Assembly (NCBI RefSeq): GCF_012927345.1
Contig: NZ_JABBGJ010000052.1
Coordinates: 1-64,000, forward strand
Source: Paraburkholderia polaris
Lineage (GTDB): Bacteria; Pseudomonadota; Gammaproteobacteria; Burkholderiales; Burkholderiaceae
Length of the DNA stretch: 64,000 nucleotides
Direction: 5' to 3'
Notes under the pieces: generated by a model
Seen by the model: the letters and a program-made list of their open reading frames with translations, nothing else
What the model was told of the DNA's origin: nothing
Database searches by the model: none
Part shown: piece by piece, positions 34,481-44,142 of the stretch
How the letters are laid out: each line of letters opens with the position of its first letter
Numbering within the stretch: position 1 is the stretch's first letter
Made by a program: the position numbers and the translations under genes

Positions 34481-35410
34481 CGTGACCGGGCCAGGGCCAC
34501 CGCGCGCATTGTGATATTCCAGTGCGGAGGTTGTCATGTCACAAGAACAAGTGCCGTTGATGAAATCGAAGTCGTGCTGGAACGCGAGCTTGCGGTGCGA
34601 ATCGGTGAAATACATGCGCGTATTGTCCGGGCTCCAGCCGAGACCGTTTGCCACCGTGAAGCCGGTGTCCATCTTGATCCATGAGCCGTCGGGGTCGACC
34701 TTGAACAGGTTGCCGCGGTTCGGCGCCGCGCCCATGTCCATCGTGCCGACCCACAGGCGGCCCATGCGGTCGCATTTGCCGTCGTCGTAGCGATTGCCGG
34801 GCCGGTCAGCCTCGAGGTGGGACGGCCGCGTCAGCGTGCCGCTGTCGTCTATCGTCATCAGGCCGTTGGGCGTCGCGATCAGCAGTCCGCCCGTTGCCTT
34901 CGGAATGACGAGGCTGACCATCGAGCCGAGCTTCGTTTCGGTGTCTTTGCCCGTCGCCACGTCGAAGCGAGGAATCGCGGGAGTCAGGATGTCGACCCCG
35001 TAGAGCGCTTCGTCACGCGGCGACCAGAGCGGACCTTCGCCCAGCAGCGACGGAATCTGGCTGACGCAGCGGACCTCGGCGTTCGACTGAGTTTCCGGTT
35101 GTCCCTTCGCCGAGATCGACATCGAGCGGCCACCTGCGTTGTGTGAAATCTTGCGTGCGGCGCCGATGACGGTCGCCGACAGACTATGCGCGCGCGTCTC
35201 ATCCAGTTCCGTCAGCGTGCCAGAGATCGCGAGCGCGCCGATGGGCCGCTCTTCGAAATCGAAGATGGGCGCCGCCAATGCCACGGTATCCGCTGAACTC
35301 TCGCAGATCGCCAACGCATAGCCACGCGCGCGCGTCAGATGGTGGGCTTTCGGCCCGGCTGGCCTATAAGCGACGAACTTATCACAGCCGAAACGCGATG
35401 CCGATACGAA
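34481..35410 (-). pseudogene. IclR effector domain fused to SMP-30/gluconolactonase, truncated at both ends
   Basis: One frame encodes, in order, an IclR C-terminal effector segment (HHLTRARGYALAICESSADT, VALAAPIFDFEERPIGALAI, ATVIGAARKISHNAGGR) and an SMP-30/regucalcin beta-propeller (QIPSLLGEGPLWSPRDEALY, DRMGRLWVGTMDMGAAPNRG, ANGLGWSPDNTRMYFTDSHR). SMP-30 proteins hydrolyse sugar lactones. The IclR HTH is missing at the N-terminal side and the propeller is cut by an IS6-like transposase end. The only start in this frame is a TTG at 35416. A regulator-enzyme fusion is possible ancestrally, but a lost stop codon between adjacent genes is an alternative. Confidence 0.7.
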
Positions 35411-35934
35411 TGGCAATTGGCATTGAAGCGGGTGTTCGTCAACCCATCTGATCGCCGCGCGAGCGCATCGACACGCCCGCGCACACCCTCTGGTGTCTGA
35501 ACACCAGGTCCGATTTCCGTGTTCGCGGTGTCTTGCTTGCTTTTATTGGGAAGCACAACTTGCCCAACCGCGTCGCAGTTGCCTCAGGTTATTTCATCTC
35601 GGTTGAATCACGTGCGAAGAAGGCTGCGCTGCTGTTCGATCGGTTCGTCTTGTTCGGGATGAGTTCACTGCGCGGTGAGAAAGGCTATCGCAGAGCACCT
35701 GGTTGGGACGGCTGTCCAAAAGAGAACTCCCCGGAGCGCTGATCAGGGTGTTATCGGTCTAGGCCAGAGCGGCGGGATTATGGACTATTTCGGCGGCGTG
35801 CTCGACTGCGTTAGCCAAGGTGCGTATCGCGATTGGCTTTGTTCGATAGCAACTGGGCGAGAGGCCTTATGCTCTGCGGACGTTTTAAGGTGACTTCGGG
35901 GCGGGCGGGGGGGGCCGAATTCGAACAGTCGCGA

Positions 35935-35968
35935 TTCGGCCTTATGGAAAGCTTCGCATAAGGCCGAA
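35935..35968. repeat. Perfect 12-bp inverted repeat, 10-bp spacer
   Basis: TTCGGCCTTATG (35935-35946) and CATAAGGCCGAA (35957-35968) are perfect inverted copies around GAAAGCTTCG. It lies about 800 bp from a tyrosine-recombinase tail. A recombination site or element end is possible but unproven. Confidence 0.55.
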
Positions 35969-36165
35969 CAACGGCCAACAACGTGGGTATCCACGACTGC
36001 AGTTGGAAGCCGGAAACAGAGGCTCCGGCGTTGCACGTTTCGACACAGGAATATGGATCACGACTATGGCCAGTGCGGTCATTCGAGCCTCAACGGCAAG
36101 CGTTTTTCGAACGCCCTTCAAACCTTCCGGCGCGAACTAGGTCGTGCCAACTTGAACCGATCGTT

Positions 36166-36195
36166 CGTCATCGTCATCGTCATCGTCATCGTCAG
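36166..36195. repeat. CGTCAT hexamer microsatellite
   Basis: Four exact CGTCAT units followed by a CGTCAG unit. The repeat length keeps any reading frame that crosses it. Confidence 0.8.
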
Positions 36196-36739
36196 CTGTC
36201 GCGCCAGCGACTGGAAGGGAAAATCCGACCGAGAGGCGCTGCAAAACGAACTGCCTTTCGAGGACGTCGAGGAGATCAGGATTCCCCACGGGAATCCCGA
36301 CGAAATCCTTCTCGCGCCCATCTTTAACACTGAGAAAAAACAGACATCGACGGAGGATGCACCGAAGGCCACGCCGAGCGAGTTTTTGTTGGTCCAACTA
36401 GCGCCCCTGAGCAGCGAGCAGAAGTTGCTGATGTCTACGAGAGCTTCATCGTGCGTCTTGCCTCCTTCGCCTTGTCCGTGTCGCCAGCTATGCGGATTTC
36501 CGTGAGGGAAGAGGTGGCGCCGCTTCAATCCGGCGAGCGCCGCGAACACTGACGCCGCCTTCGACAGCGCTTACTTCTTGCATCTGTGTCTTACGGTTTT
36601 GCAAATACAGAAGCTCCTGATGGTCCGTTTTTCCAGTTCCAGGCTCGACGCACTCTGCAGTTGCAAAGTCCTCGATCCTAAAACCCTCAACCGAACCGCC
36701 GCTGGTCGGCAAGCGCTCTTGGTTCGCATTGTTTTCCTT

Positions 36740-36856
36740 CTAGTCCGAGCGAAGCTTGTCGAACTTGCCGAAATACCTCGCGGTAATCTGCTTCCGGCTG
36801 TGCCCGAGGTTTTCGCTCACCTGCTCGAGAATGCGGTCCATTTCTTCCTTCGGCAT
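36740..36856 (-). pseudogene. C-terminal fragment of a tyrosine recombinase/integrase
   Basis: From an ATG at 36856 the minus strand encodes 38 residues: MPKEEMDRILEQVSENLGHS then RKQITARYFGKFDKLRSD and a TAG at 36740. LGHSRKQITARYFG fits box II of tyrosine recombinases, with the conserved LGH and a Tyr eight residues on. The catalytic Arg regions upstream are not found in this frame. Confidence 0.45.
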
Positions 36857-37014
36857 CTGATCAGCGGTCCCGCCGAGAGTAGCCGGAAGCAGGCCCTTCG
36901 CGATCGGCGCAGTTTTCTCTCCTCAACGACCGGGTACGTCGGGTCTGCTGAAAGGGCGCGCCGTTCCGCGGGCAGCCCCGCCGCCACGGAGTTCTGCTGA
37001 ACTGTCGATTCAGG

Positions 37015-38367
37015 TCAGAGCGAAACGATCTGTCGCAATAGTTCCAGCGCTTTCATCTCATCCAGCCGCCCGGTCCGTGCTTTCCCTGCGAGCGTCTTGA
37101 TCAGCGCTTCTGCTATTGGTTCAATGCCCATCAGATCGTCCAGGCTCGTCACGGGAGCAGAACGGCGCGGCTCCGCAATGACCTTTGTGACGGAGGCCGG
37201 CGCAGGCTGCTGGTGAGAGGCGGACGGTGGCACATCGTTGTCAACAGTTTGACGGATCGCCAGATTGGAGGTCGGCGGGAGTACTGGATCCAGTTGCTCC
37301 ACGACTGCCTTCGCCACGGCGGCGTCGCTGGCATGATCCGCCTCGAACGGTTGGGTGTGTCGATCGCCCGCCGTTTTGGCCTTCTTACCCGCGGACTTTC
37401 TTGCCACCGCCGCTTCCGGCCTTATCGCAGCTGATAGCTCCTGTTGATCAGATGCAGGTCGACCCGACTGTGGATCAAGCAGAACTGACACCGACTCAGG
37501 AATGTCCGTGACTGAACGCGGAATGTCCAGCCAGGCAGTTGGCAACCCGAGGCGTTCAGTAAAACGGCTGGCTTCGGCGTCGTCCATGCGCTTCTGCCCA
37601 TACAGACGATTGTCCAGGTTGGAGGCGCTGATACTCATTACCGCGCTGAGTCGTACCTTCGATCCCTTACGGGCGGTGAGTACGTGCAGGTTGGCGCGAC
37701 GAATGTTTTGCAGAGCCGCCACGTCGTTCAACGGCAAGGATTGTTGGGCCCCCGACTTCAGGGACGCTTTAGCTTTCGCTGATGCCGGTTTCGACGAAGT
37801 AACCGTGGTAGTCCTTGCCCCTGTGGGCTTGCTCTTCGCGACGGCCTGTGGCGAGCCGCCATCGGTTCTCTTTGACATTTCTGGTTCCCTGGGCAAACGG
37901 TCAGTCGAGGTAGGGTGGTGGTGCGCTAGTATTGCAGGCGCCGGTTCCGATGCCTGCTCGTCCGCCGATTCCGGTTCAGCATTAGCGCGAATAAAGTCAA
38001 GCGGCGCCTTCAAACGACTGATGGTCTCGGATGTGAGGGCAGGGTTGGGTTGATCGAAAAACCCATCGGGTAGCCCGAGCGTCGTTTCAATGTGGAAGGC
38101 CGTCTCGGGTGTGAATCTCTCGCCGTTTATTAATTCGGCCACGCGCGTCAGGTTGGAATCGAGTCCCAGTGCAATATTCTCTGCGCCCACCGCATCGACC
38201 AGCCATTTAAACGAACGCGTTTTGAAAATGGATGCCGTCGGGGTTGGATCCCCGGCAGGTGGCTTCTTTACGTATGGCTTGTTCTGTCGATGAGAAGTCG
38301 ATGGTTGGCGCGATTGACGCGGGCCCTTGTCTCGAGGTCCCGGATATCGCCCATGTGGCTGATTCAT
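37015..38367 (-). CDS. Large accessory protein with two HTH-like repeats
   Basis: 450 residues, apparently intact, on a basic Pro/Gln/Lys-rich N-terminal tail (1-50). Two segments resemble each other: residues 52-110 (SFKWLVDAVGAENIALGLDS, NLTRVAELINGERFTPETAF, HIETTLGLPDGFFDQP) and 221-284 (NIRRANLHVLTARKGSKVRL, SAVMSISASNLDNRLYGQKR, FTERLGLPTAWLDIPR). Each has the look of a Cro/C1-type HTH followed by a GLP-x2-(F/W)-(F/L)-D signature. They are joined by a disordered, Ser/Ala/Lys-rich linker (130-215). A third, helical segment closes the protein (407-450: SLDDLMGIEPIAEALIKTLA, LDEMKALELLRQIVSL). DNA binding is inferred; no function is known to me. It lies next to a recombinase remnant in an IS-rich region. 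Confidence 0.75.
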   Translation of the reverse strand: MNQPHGRYPGPRDKGPRQSRQPSTSHRQNKPYVKKPPAGDPTPTASIFKTRSFKWLVDAVGAENIALGLDSNLTRVAELINGERFTPETAFHIETTLGLPDGFFDQPNPALTSETISRLKAPLDFIRANAEPESADEQASEPAPAILAHHHPTSTDRLPREPEMSKRTDGGSPQAVAKSKPTGARTTTVTSSKPASAKAKASLKSGAQQSLPLNDVAALQNIRRANLHVLTARKGSKVRLSAVMSISASNLDNRLYGQKRMDDAEASRFTERLGLPTAWLDIPRSVTDIPESVSVLLDPQSGRPASDQQELSAAIRPEAAVARKSAGKKAKTAGDRHTQPFEADHASDAAVAKAVVEQLDPVLPPTSNLAIRQTVDNDVPPSASHQQPAPASVTKVIAEPRRSAPVTSLDDLMGIEPIAEALIKTLAGKARTGRLDEMKALELLRQIVSL

Positions 38368-38629
38368 AAAATGGGGCTCTCCGCCGGTGAAATCACTATC
38401 AATGCAGGGATTATAAGCGAGGGGTACTCACGCCGGGCTTGTCGTCAGCCAACGAGCCGTTCTGGTGACCCAAACGCTGACGGCGTTGCTCCCGTCGGTT
38501 GTAGTGCCAATAGAGAAAGCGAGCGAGAAGCCGCCGGTTTGCGCGTCAACTCAACAAACTGAAAGCTTGTCTATCCAGACAACAGGCGCTGTAGTCTCTG
38601 CGAGCCGCACGTCGGTCAGACCGAGTTGG

Positions 38630-38748
38630 CCTCAGCGAATGCGATGCATCGGTTCGATCCGGGGTGCGTAACGGTGGAGTACCGGAAGCGTTTGAAGCCG
38701 CGCATGACGTCCGGCCGCAATTTGACGTTGCGATGATTCCGGTCGATC
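38630..38748 (-). pseudogene. IS6 transposase C-terminal scrap
   Basis: The minus strand reads DRNHRNVKLRPDVMRGFKRF then RYSTVTHPGSNR, recalling the EQDHRNIKSRVNAMLGFKRF block of the IS6 copy at 15.5 kb. Neither end of the gene is present. Confidence 0.6.
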
Positions 38749-39189
38749 CGGTTTCAGGTGCCTGGACGATTTCAGCGTTATCTCTTCAGGCAGAAGTCCT
38801 TCTACTTTCATCTCGCGCGCCGCACGATGGGACGCTGCGTAGGCGACGGCTACGGTGCTCCCCTAAGTAGACACACATTCGCTAGGGACCAGCAGCGGCG
38901 TGAGTGGAGGCCAACGCGATTGCAGATGACGGACGCGGCACACCGGCAAGCGGGCCTATCTAACGGGAGGAATTCGAACACCGGCGCTCTAAGTGGGAGA
39001 CCGCCGCATTGTGCCCCAAGGGGCGTTCCGCAGGGCAACAATACACAGCCAGGTTCGCCGCTAGCTCATCTGCTCAAACGGATCCAAACTAAGGAGGACA
39101 GTCTGCTGCCCGAGAGGGTTAAGCCAACGTGAAAGATCGATACAGTTCAACGCTGCGATCGCGCAAAATCGTCACCCCTTGTAAATCGT
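38749..39189. other. Gene-free stretch in the decayed region
   Basis: About 440 bp. No frame with family resemblance, no repeats of note. It may be the residue of deleted IS DNA. Confidence 0.35.
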
Positions 39190-39399
39190 TCAATGAATCG
39201 AGTCCCGGGTGTTGAAGAGACTATGCGAGTCCATCCAGTCGTACGATTCGTTGCTGTGCGCCCACGCCCAGTTCCTTGCTGTCTCACGTTTCTTGCCAAC
39301 CGCCTGTGCGGCCTCATCGGACGGTGAACCTCCGTCGTACCTGTCGTTCGTGCGCTCAGCGCGGCCGATGTTTCTGGATTTCGATGAGTCGTAGTTCAT
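39190..39399 (-). CDS. Small hypothetical protein
   Basis: 69 residues, hydrophilic (MNYDSSKSRNIGRAERTNDR, SPSDEAAQAVGKKRETARNW, AWAHSNESYDWMDSHSLF). AGGAA precedes the ATG at a proper distance. It follows the 54-residue gene at 39434-39598 by 34 bp on the same strand, so the two may be one transcript. Family not recognised; small genes of this kind are common in Burkholderia islands. Confidence 0.45.
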   Translation of the reverse strand: MNYDSSKSRNIGRAERTNDRYDGGSPSDEAAQAVGKKRETARNWAWAHSNESYDWMDSHSLFNTRDSIH

Positions 39400-39433
39400 T
39401 GCGGTTCCTGTTTGTGGTTGTTGTCAACGCGTA

Positions 39434-39598
39434 TCAATCCTGCTCCACCAGCTCATCGTGCATCGACGCTGCAAGAAGCTCGGCGAAGCGCTCAAGCGCC
39501 GCGACTGAGCCGTGCACTGTGCGGTACTCCTGACGTCCAATCTTCGCGTCAAGAACCACCGTCATTCCCGATTTCCGAGCCAGGTCAAGGATGTCCAT
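39434..39598 (-). CDS. 54-residue hypothetical protein
   Basis: The minus strand from the ATG at 39598 reads MDILDLARKSGMTVVLDAKI, GRQEYRTVHGSVAALERFAE, LLAASMHDELVEQD and stops at 39434. The compact pattern (helix, beta hairpin, helix) and the balanced composition look like a real protein. I associate it with small accessory proteins of Burkholderia islands and phages but cannot name a family. The next gene on the strand starts 34 bp downstream. Confidence 0.5.
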   Translation of the reverse strand: MDILDLARKSGMTVVLDAKIGRQEYRTVHGSVAALERFAELLAASMHDELVEQD

Positions 39599-40090
39599 CT
39601 GATGCTCCGCACCGTTGAATCATGCGATTCTGTTAGCACTCTGATCCGCGTGAACGGTTTGTCCACACAATTCATTCTAAGCACTATGCGCTGGGCATCA
39701 ACGCAGCCACGCGAATTCACAGTTTTCAAAACGACAACAATAGAGACGGCGACCGGATACTGCCCAGTCCCATCCGCATTCCGAATACGATGAAATTCAA
39801 ATCGTCGGAAGATTGACCGCGAGCTTAGTCCGCGATTGCGTCTGCCACACGGACCTGATTGCAGGCAACGCAGGTTCGATGCTGCGTCCGGTCGGCAGGC
39901 GGACGGGCTCCGGATAAAAATGGCGATCTAGCCAAACGTGAATGCATAGCCTGATACTAAAGCGCAAATTGCCGGTGCATTTCGCGGGTACAACCTGCCA
40001 TAGATATGTCCAAACCAGCTCGCACCATCACCCACGGACGCACGCAATCAAGCTTGACGCCGAGTACCTCCACGAGGGAAGCGTCGAACG
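39599..40090. other. Gene-free stretch
   Basis: About 490 bp ending at the IS end motif at 40091. No supported gene or signal. Confidence 0.35.
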
Positions 40091-40480
40091 GGCATTGTCA
40101 AGTTACCGAGAGTGAGACGGCACTATGGCAGAAGTGACGGCTGGTCAGAAGGCAGTCGACGGATTTTGGGCGAGTTCAGTGAATTCGCGCCATGCAACAA
40201 ACCGGGCTGCGAGTTGCTTGCGATAAAGGGAGGTACTTATCACGTGTCGCGTCAGTGCGAAATGTTGCCGTATCGGCCCGAAGCACGAGCGAAATTTTTG
40301 TGTGCGTTTCGGGTCGCGAAAGCCGTGCATGCGACGCCCGCGTTCGCGCGCCGTTTGGTGGCTGTTTCCGCCCGGTTGTTCAGCCGGGCAGCCGCTTTTA
40401 CGAACACGTGCTTTACGCCCACCAACTTCGGAATTTCGGCCTTTGCGGCCGGATACCACGCCTTACTTTCGAGTCCGGCC
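40091..40480 (-). mobile_element. IS6-like transposase C-terminus, frameshifted, with its end motif
   Basis: One frame gives AEIPKLVGVKHVFVKAAARL then NNRAE; the next frame continues NSHQTARERGRRMHGFRDPK, RTQKFRSCFGPIRQHFALTR and WREFTELAQNPSTAF to a stop near 40145. The break is near 40365. GGCATTGTCAAGTT at 40091-40104 lies about 40-55 bp beyond the stop, as in the copy at 34.1 kb. The N-terminal part and the other end are missing. Confidence 0.75.
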
Positions 40481-40885
40481 ATGTCACTTCGATGTTTTGC
40501 GAAAACCTGCGGCTTGATTTTCGTTCGCCGATCGCGCGAGACGTCTACTCGTTCTGTCTGACCAGCTCATCAACACCCGTTGGTATTGACGCGATTACAG
40601 CGCGGGTACCCCGTCGAGCCGCTGCCCGCCAATTTATCCCACGTCGTTGGAGCGCCTCGGCGCGGCGGTGCCCAACGAATACACGATTCGCGCAACGATG
40701 TCGGACTGACAAAATCGGCTGCGAGGCCCGTCTGACAAGGCTCCGAGCCGCATGACATACGGTGAAATAACTTCCGCATGGCCTGTTGCGGGAGCCATAG
40801 CTAAAGTGCGCGTATCGGATGCGATGCACTGATCCACAACCTCACCGCAGACGATACCCCCGGCCACTACCGTTATGGCATCGTC
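40481..40885. other. Leader of the hydroxylase gene with a gene scrap
   Basis: In one frame near 40505-40570 the plus strand reads LRLDFRSPIARDVYSFCL, similar to the C-terminus of the protein at 32905-33288. The remainder up to 40885 shows no supported gene. Confidence 0.3.
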
Positions 40886-41803
40886 ATGGAACAACTTGGA
40901 AAATTCACGCTATATGTCACGGCTTTCGTCATTGCCGTATCGATGGTCGAAGCCGTCTGGCTCAGTCGGAAAAACCGCAACGCGGCCACGCCATTTGCGT
41001 GGCACGAAGTGTGGCTTTCGCTCGTCGACGTCGTCGCGCGCAAGCTGCTCGCGCTGCTGCCGCTCTCGCTCGCGACACCTGTGTTTGCGCTAGCCTGGGA
41101 GCATCGCATCTTCACGGTGGAGCTCAATAGCGCGCTGATGGTGCTGGCGCTCTTCATCAGCCAGGAATTCTGCTACTACTGGTATCACCGCGCGTCGCAT
41201 CGTATTCGTTTCTTCTGGGCCACGCACGCCGTGCACCACTCGCCGAACCAGTTGACGCTTTCCACCGCGTACCGGCTCGGCGTGACGGGCAAGCTGTCGG
41301 GCTCGGCGATCTTCTTCGCCCCGCTCGTGTGGCTCGGCGTGCGCCCTGAAGTCGTTCTGCTGACGCTATTCATCAACCTCATGTATCAGTTCTGGCTGCA
41401 TACCACGTGGATTCCGAAGCTCGGCTGGCTCGAATATGTGTTCAATACGCCGTCCTCGCACCGCGTGCACCATGCGTCGAATGTCGAATATCTGGATGCG
41501 AACTACGGCGGCGTGCTGATTATCTTCGACCGGCTGTTCGGCACCTACGTCGAGGAACGCGCCGACGAACCCTGCCGCTACGGGCTCGTTACGCCGACAA
41601 CCTCACGAAATCCGTTCGTCGTCGAGTTCGAGCACTGGGCGACGCTAGTGCGGGACGTGGTGAAGGCGAAGAACGTGTGGACCGCCATCAATCACGTGAT
41701 CCAGCCGCCGGGCTGGATGCCGGGTGGCGGCGGCGAAACCACGGAAGAACTGCGCCGCAAGAGCAAGACAGCGCGTGACGAGTGCGAAGTGGCCAACGGC
41801 TGA
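40886..41803 (+). CDS. Fatty acid hydroxylase / sterol desaturase family membrane protein
   Basis: 305 residues with 4-5 hydrophobic segments. The three di-iron histidine boxes of the family are visible: YYWYHRASHRIRFFW (HxxxH type), ATHAVHHSPNQ (HxxHH) and PSSHRVHHASNVEYLDANYG (HxxHH). Such integral membrane enzymes use O2 to hydroxylate or desaturate lipids, sterols or carotenoids. The substrate is unknown. The gene is intact and GC-rich compared with the decayed DNA on both sides, which suggests selection. A hydrophilic tail (GGGGETTEELRRKSKTARDE) ends the protein. Confidence 0.88.
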   Translation: MEQLGKFTLYVTAFVIAVSMVEAVWLSRKNRNAATPFAWHEVWLSLVDVVARKLLALLPLSLATPVFALAWEHRIFTVELNSALMVLALFISQEFCYYWYHRASHRIRFFWATHAVHHSPNQLTLSTAYRLGVTGKLSGSAIFFAPLVWLGVRPEVVLLTLFINLMYQFWLHTTWIPKLGWLEYVFNTPSSHRVHHASNVEYLDANYGGVLIIFDRLFGTYVEERADEPCRYGLVTPTTSRNPFVVEFEHWATLVRDVVKAKNVWTAINHVIQPPGWMPGGGGETTEELRRKSKTARDECEVANG

Positions 41804-42015
41804 TGAAGTGATGGAGCAGTGAAGGGCAGGGCACGTGGATTGGAATGCGCCCCGCCTGTTTGTCTGTCTGTTTGTGAAGATGATGCTGGTCCGCTTGTGT
41901 GAGCAGTGATCTCAGTCCGCGTCACACGGTGAATCATAGCTATCCTACGTCCCCCGGCTGCACCGGCATATCCGACAGTGGGCGAGACGCGGCTCCCTGC
42001 AGAAGGACGACGCTC

Positions 42016-42650
42016 ATGGCACCACCGCTTGCCAGGGAAACAGTCGAGGGTTGCTGGCTCTTATCCGATCCTATGCTGGGCATTGGTGGGGCGGTTCGTT
42101 GGCCACCGATTTATTTGGCGGACAAATTCATTTCCTGTTTTCGCGAAACCTTTGTGACTGCCGACGGGACGCTATCCACGCTACTCTCGTCCTCTTTTGC
42201 GGTGCATCGCGAATGGGTCGAAATCGAGGCGGGCAGGCCCCTGCAGATCGCGGACGTCAGAGATCACGCGCTCCGACTTGCGCCCGTACAGCTCAAGGTT
42301 GTCGCGGAAAGGTGTTTCACGCGTCCCGAAAATTTCGACGGCATTTGTTTTGCACTGACAAAGGCCCGGGCGATTTGTTGGCCTTGTTCGATATGCGAGT
42401 AATGAACGACCTGCGCATAGTGAGTCGACAGGGTCTTTCGACTTGCCAGAACGAGATCAAGGATGCGTTGAGAACGCTCGGGATTGATCTTCGGAAACGG
42501 GAGTCGCTGATTCATCCAGTGGGTTCGCTGCCCGAACGCCGTGTTGCGGTTCTGACTGGCAACAATCGTTTTAAAATATGCCCTTCCATGGCGTTTGTCT
42601 GGCGAGATTTGGAAGGTACTTCAAAGAGCATTTATCGATCTCGGCTTTGA
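42016..42650 (+). pseudogene. Unrecognised gene, apparently frameshifted
   Basis: The ATG at 42016 follows AAGGACG. The first frame reads LADKFISCFRETFVTADGTL, REWVEIEAGRPLQIADVRDH and FTRPENFDGICFALTKA, then stops. Near 42365 a neighbouring frame carries on with GDLLALFDMRVMNDLRIVSR, LSTCQNEIKDALRTLGIDLR and VAVLTGNNRFKI. The smooth continuation suggests a single-base change. I do not recognise the protein. Confidence 0.35.
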
Positions 42651-42931
42651 AACCCTCGTATTGCACAAGTATGGCAATACCCTTGGCGATCGTCTGCGTT
42701 TCGCTCGTGCAGCACATGGTGGCGCTGCTCGTCTCGTTGAGTGCACGCATATTAAGGCGTGACTGCGGCGCATCGAGAGGAACGGGTAGGTGGACCCTGC
42801 GAGCGCTCACTCTACCCCACATGCGCAGCCTTCAATCGCGCGATCATATGATCGAGACCGGTCGCAGAGGAGACGCATGAGAACCGGAGCGGTATTGCGT
42901 CATCAGGCATCCCGGCGGGCTATGTGATTCG

Positions 42932-43537
42932 TCAAGCGTTCGGGGCGGATCTCGGTTGAAGGAAGGCGCCGTCACGCAGCATGGCGAACAGCACGTCGCA
43001 CCGCCGTCTGGCAAGAGCAATGAGCGCTTGATTGTGGCGCTTGCCCTGCTGGACCTTGCGAGCGTAATAGTCCCGCGAGATCGGATCTCGCAGGGCAGCA
43101 AAGGCCGACAGGAATAGCGCGCTCTCGAGCACTTTGTTTCCTCGCCTGGAGGGGTGTTCGCCGCGGATGGAAGAGCCCGAGCGTCGGGTGACGGGGGCGA
43201 GGCCGGCGTAAGCGGCAAGATTCGCAGCTGAAGCGGAGGCTTTGTGGGCGACTTCCGTGAGGAGTCTGGCGGCGGTCCTGACGCCGACTCCCGGCATGCT
43301 GGTCAGGACCGGCCAAAGATGGTGTGCATGCACCCGCTGTTCAACTTCGCTGGCAACCTCGTCGCGTTGTTTGCGCAAAGATGCGAGCTGCTGGGCAGGC
43401 GATGCATGACGATGGTTGCTGCCTGCGTGCCGGGCACGATCGCGATGATCACTCTGCAATGCGTATCGCGGCTGCGGGGGAGCTTGTGACAGAGGGTTTA
43501 GTGCGTCGAATCCGGTCGACCGACCAATGCAGCGCAT
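42932..43537 (-). pseudogene. IS110-family transposase, C-terminal part
   Basis: LTSMPGVGVRTAARLLTEV, LAAYAGLAPVTRRSGSSIRG and SRRGNKVLESALFLSAFAAL, then KRHNQALIALARRRCDVLFA, are the C-terminal Tnp_IS110/IS116 domain with its Ser motif. The N-terminal DEDD domain is absent; the first 50 residues of the frame do not fit the family. The fragment lies between unrelated decayed DNA. Confidence 0.8.
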
Positions 43538-43818
43538 GATTTTGTGTTGAGAGTCTCGTGAATGTCTGGTGCCGCGCTTGCCATCGATCGTGCGCCGTCA
43601 GACGGACCAAACGAGAAAGTATGACAGGCCTTGGATCGCTGGTGGGCTGCGCGTAGCCAACTGATCACTTCACCTTTTATTCGAAGGGCCCTTCACCTCC
43701 TACGCTCATCTGCAGCGCGAAAAGTCCGCTGCCATGTTCGACTGAGCGTCGAGCGATCCTGTCGAAGTGGTATTGCGTCGATTCTCTTCTGGAAAGTTTG
43801 CCAAGGGCCGGCGATTGA
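43538..43818. other. Gene-free stretch downstream of ccdB
   Basis: About 280 bp between the IS110 fragment and the end of ccdB. No supported gene or terminator seen. Confidence 0.35.
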
Positions 43819-44142
43819 TCAGTAAGCGCCGAACAGCCGGTTGAGTGCGGCCAGAACCCGGCTCTGTTCGGGTTTGAGCGTTCCGGTCGCAGGACCAAGC
43901 TCACTGGTTCTGATCGCGCCGAGGAATGGCGTTTCCAGTATGAACTTTTCTCCGCCGATCTCTACGATCGGAGCCAAATCCTGGGCGACCTCGCCGGGTG
44001 TGTAATTGCCAGCCACGCGTGTCAGCGGAATAACGACCCGCGAGATCAGACTGCCCAGATGATCGCTCTGCACATCGAGGAGGTACGGCGATTTCGCCCC
44101 GGACCTCGATGAAGGGTTGTTGTACAGATCAAAACGGGCCAT
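43819..44142 (-). CDS. ccdB: CcdB-family gyrase-poisoning toxin
   Basis: 107 residues from the ATG at 44142: MARFDLYNNPSSRSGAKSPY, LLDVQSDHLGSLISRVVIPL, YTPGEVAQDLAPIVEIGGEK and LAALNRLFGAY. This is the CcdB layout: N-terminal strands, VVIPL strand, and a C-terminal helix followed by a short tail whose residues contact GyrA in the F-plasmid protein. Length and order match the family. The ATG overlaps the ccdA stop (TGATG), giving coupled translation. Longer upstream starts in the frame are ignored for that reason. Confidence 0.9.
   Translation of the reverse strand: MARFDLYNNPSSRSGAKSPYLLDVQSDHLGSLISRVVIPLTRVAGNYTPGEVAQDLAPIVEIGGEKFILETPFLGAIRTSELGPATGTLKPEQSRVLAALNRLFGAY

Larger units (their letters stand above)
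35411..36739. other. Decayed stretch without a supported gene
   Basis: Short open frames occur on both strands (for example 36053-36505 plus and 36118-36549 minus) but overlap each other and show no family motif. The stretch holds an inverted repeat (35935-35968), a G-rich run near 35898-35915 and a CGTCAT hexamer repeat (36166-36195), described separately. Confidence 0.4.

Noticed and set aside
36053..36549. Overlapping ORFs on both strands across the CGTCAT repeat (150 aa plus, 143 aa minus)
   Set aside because: The repeat keeps all frames open; neither product has a recognisable fold or a good ribosome binding site.
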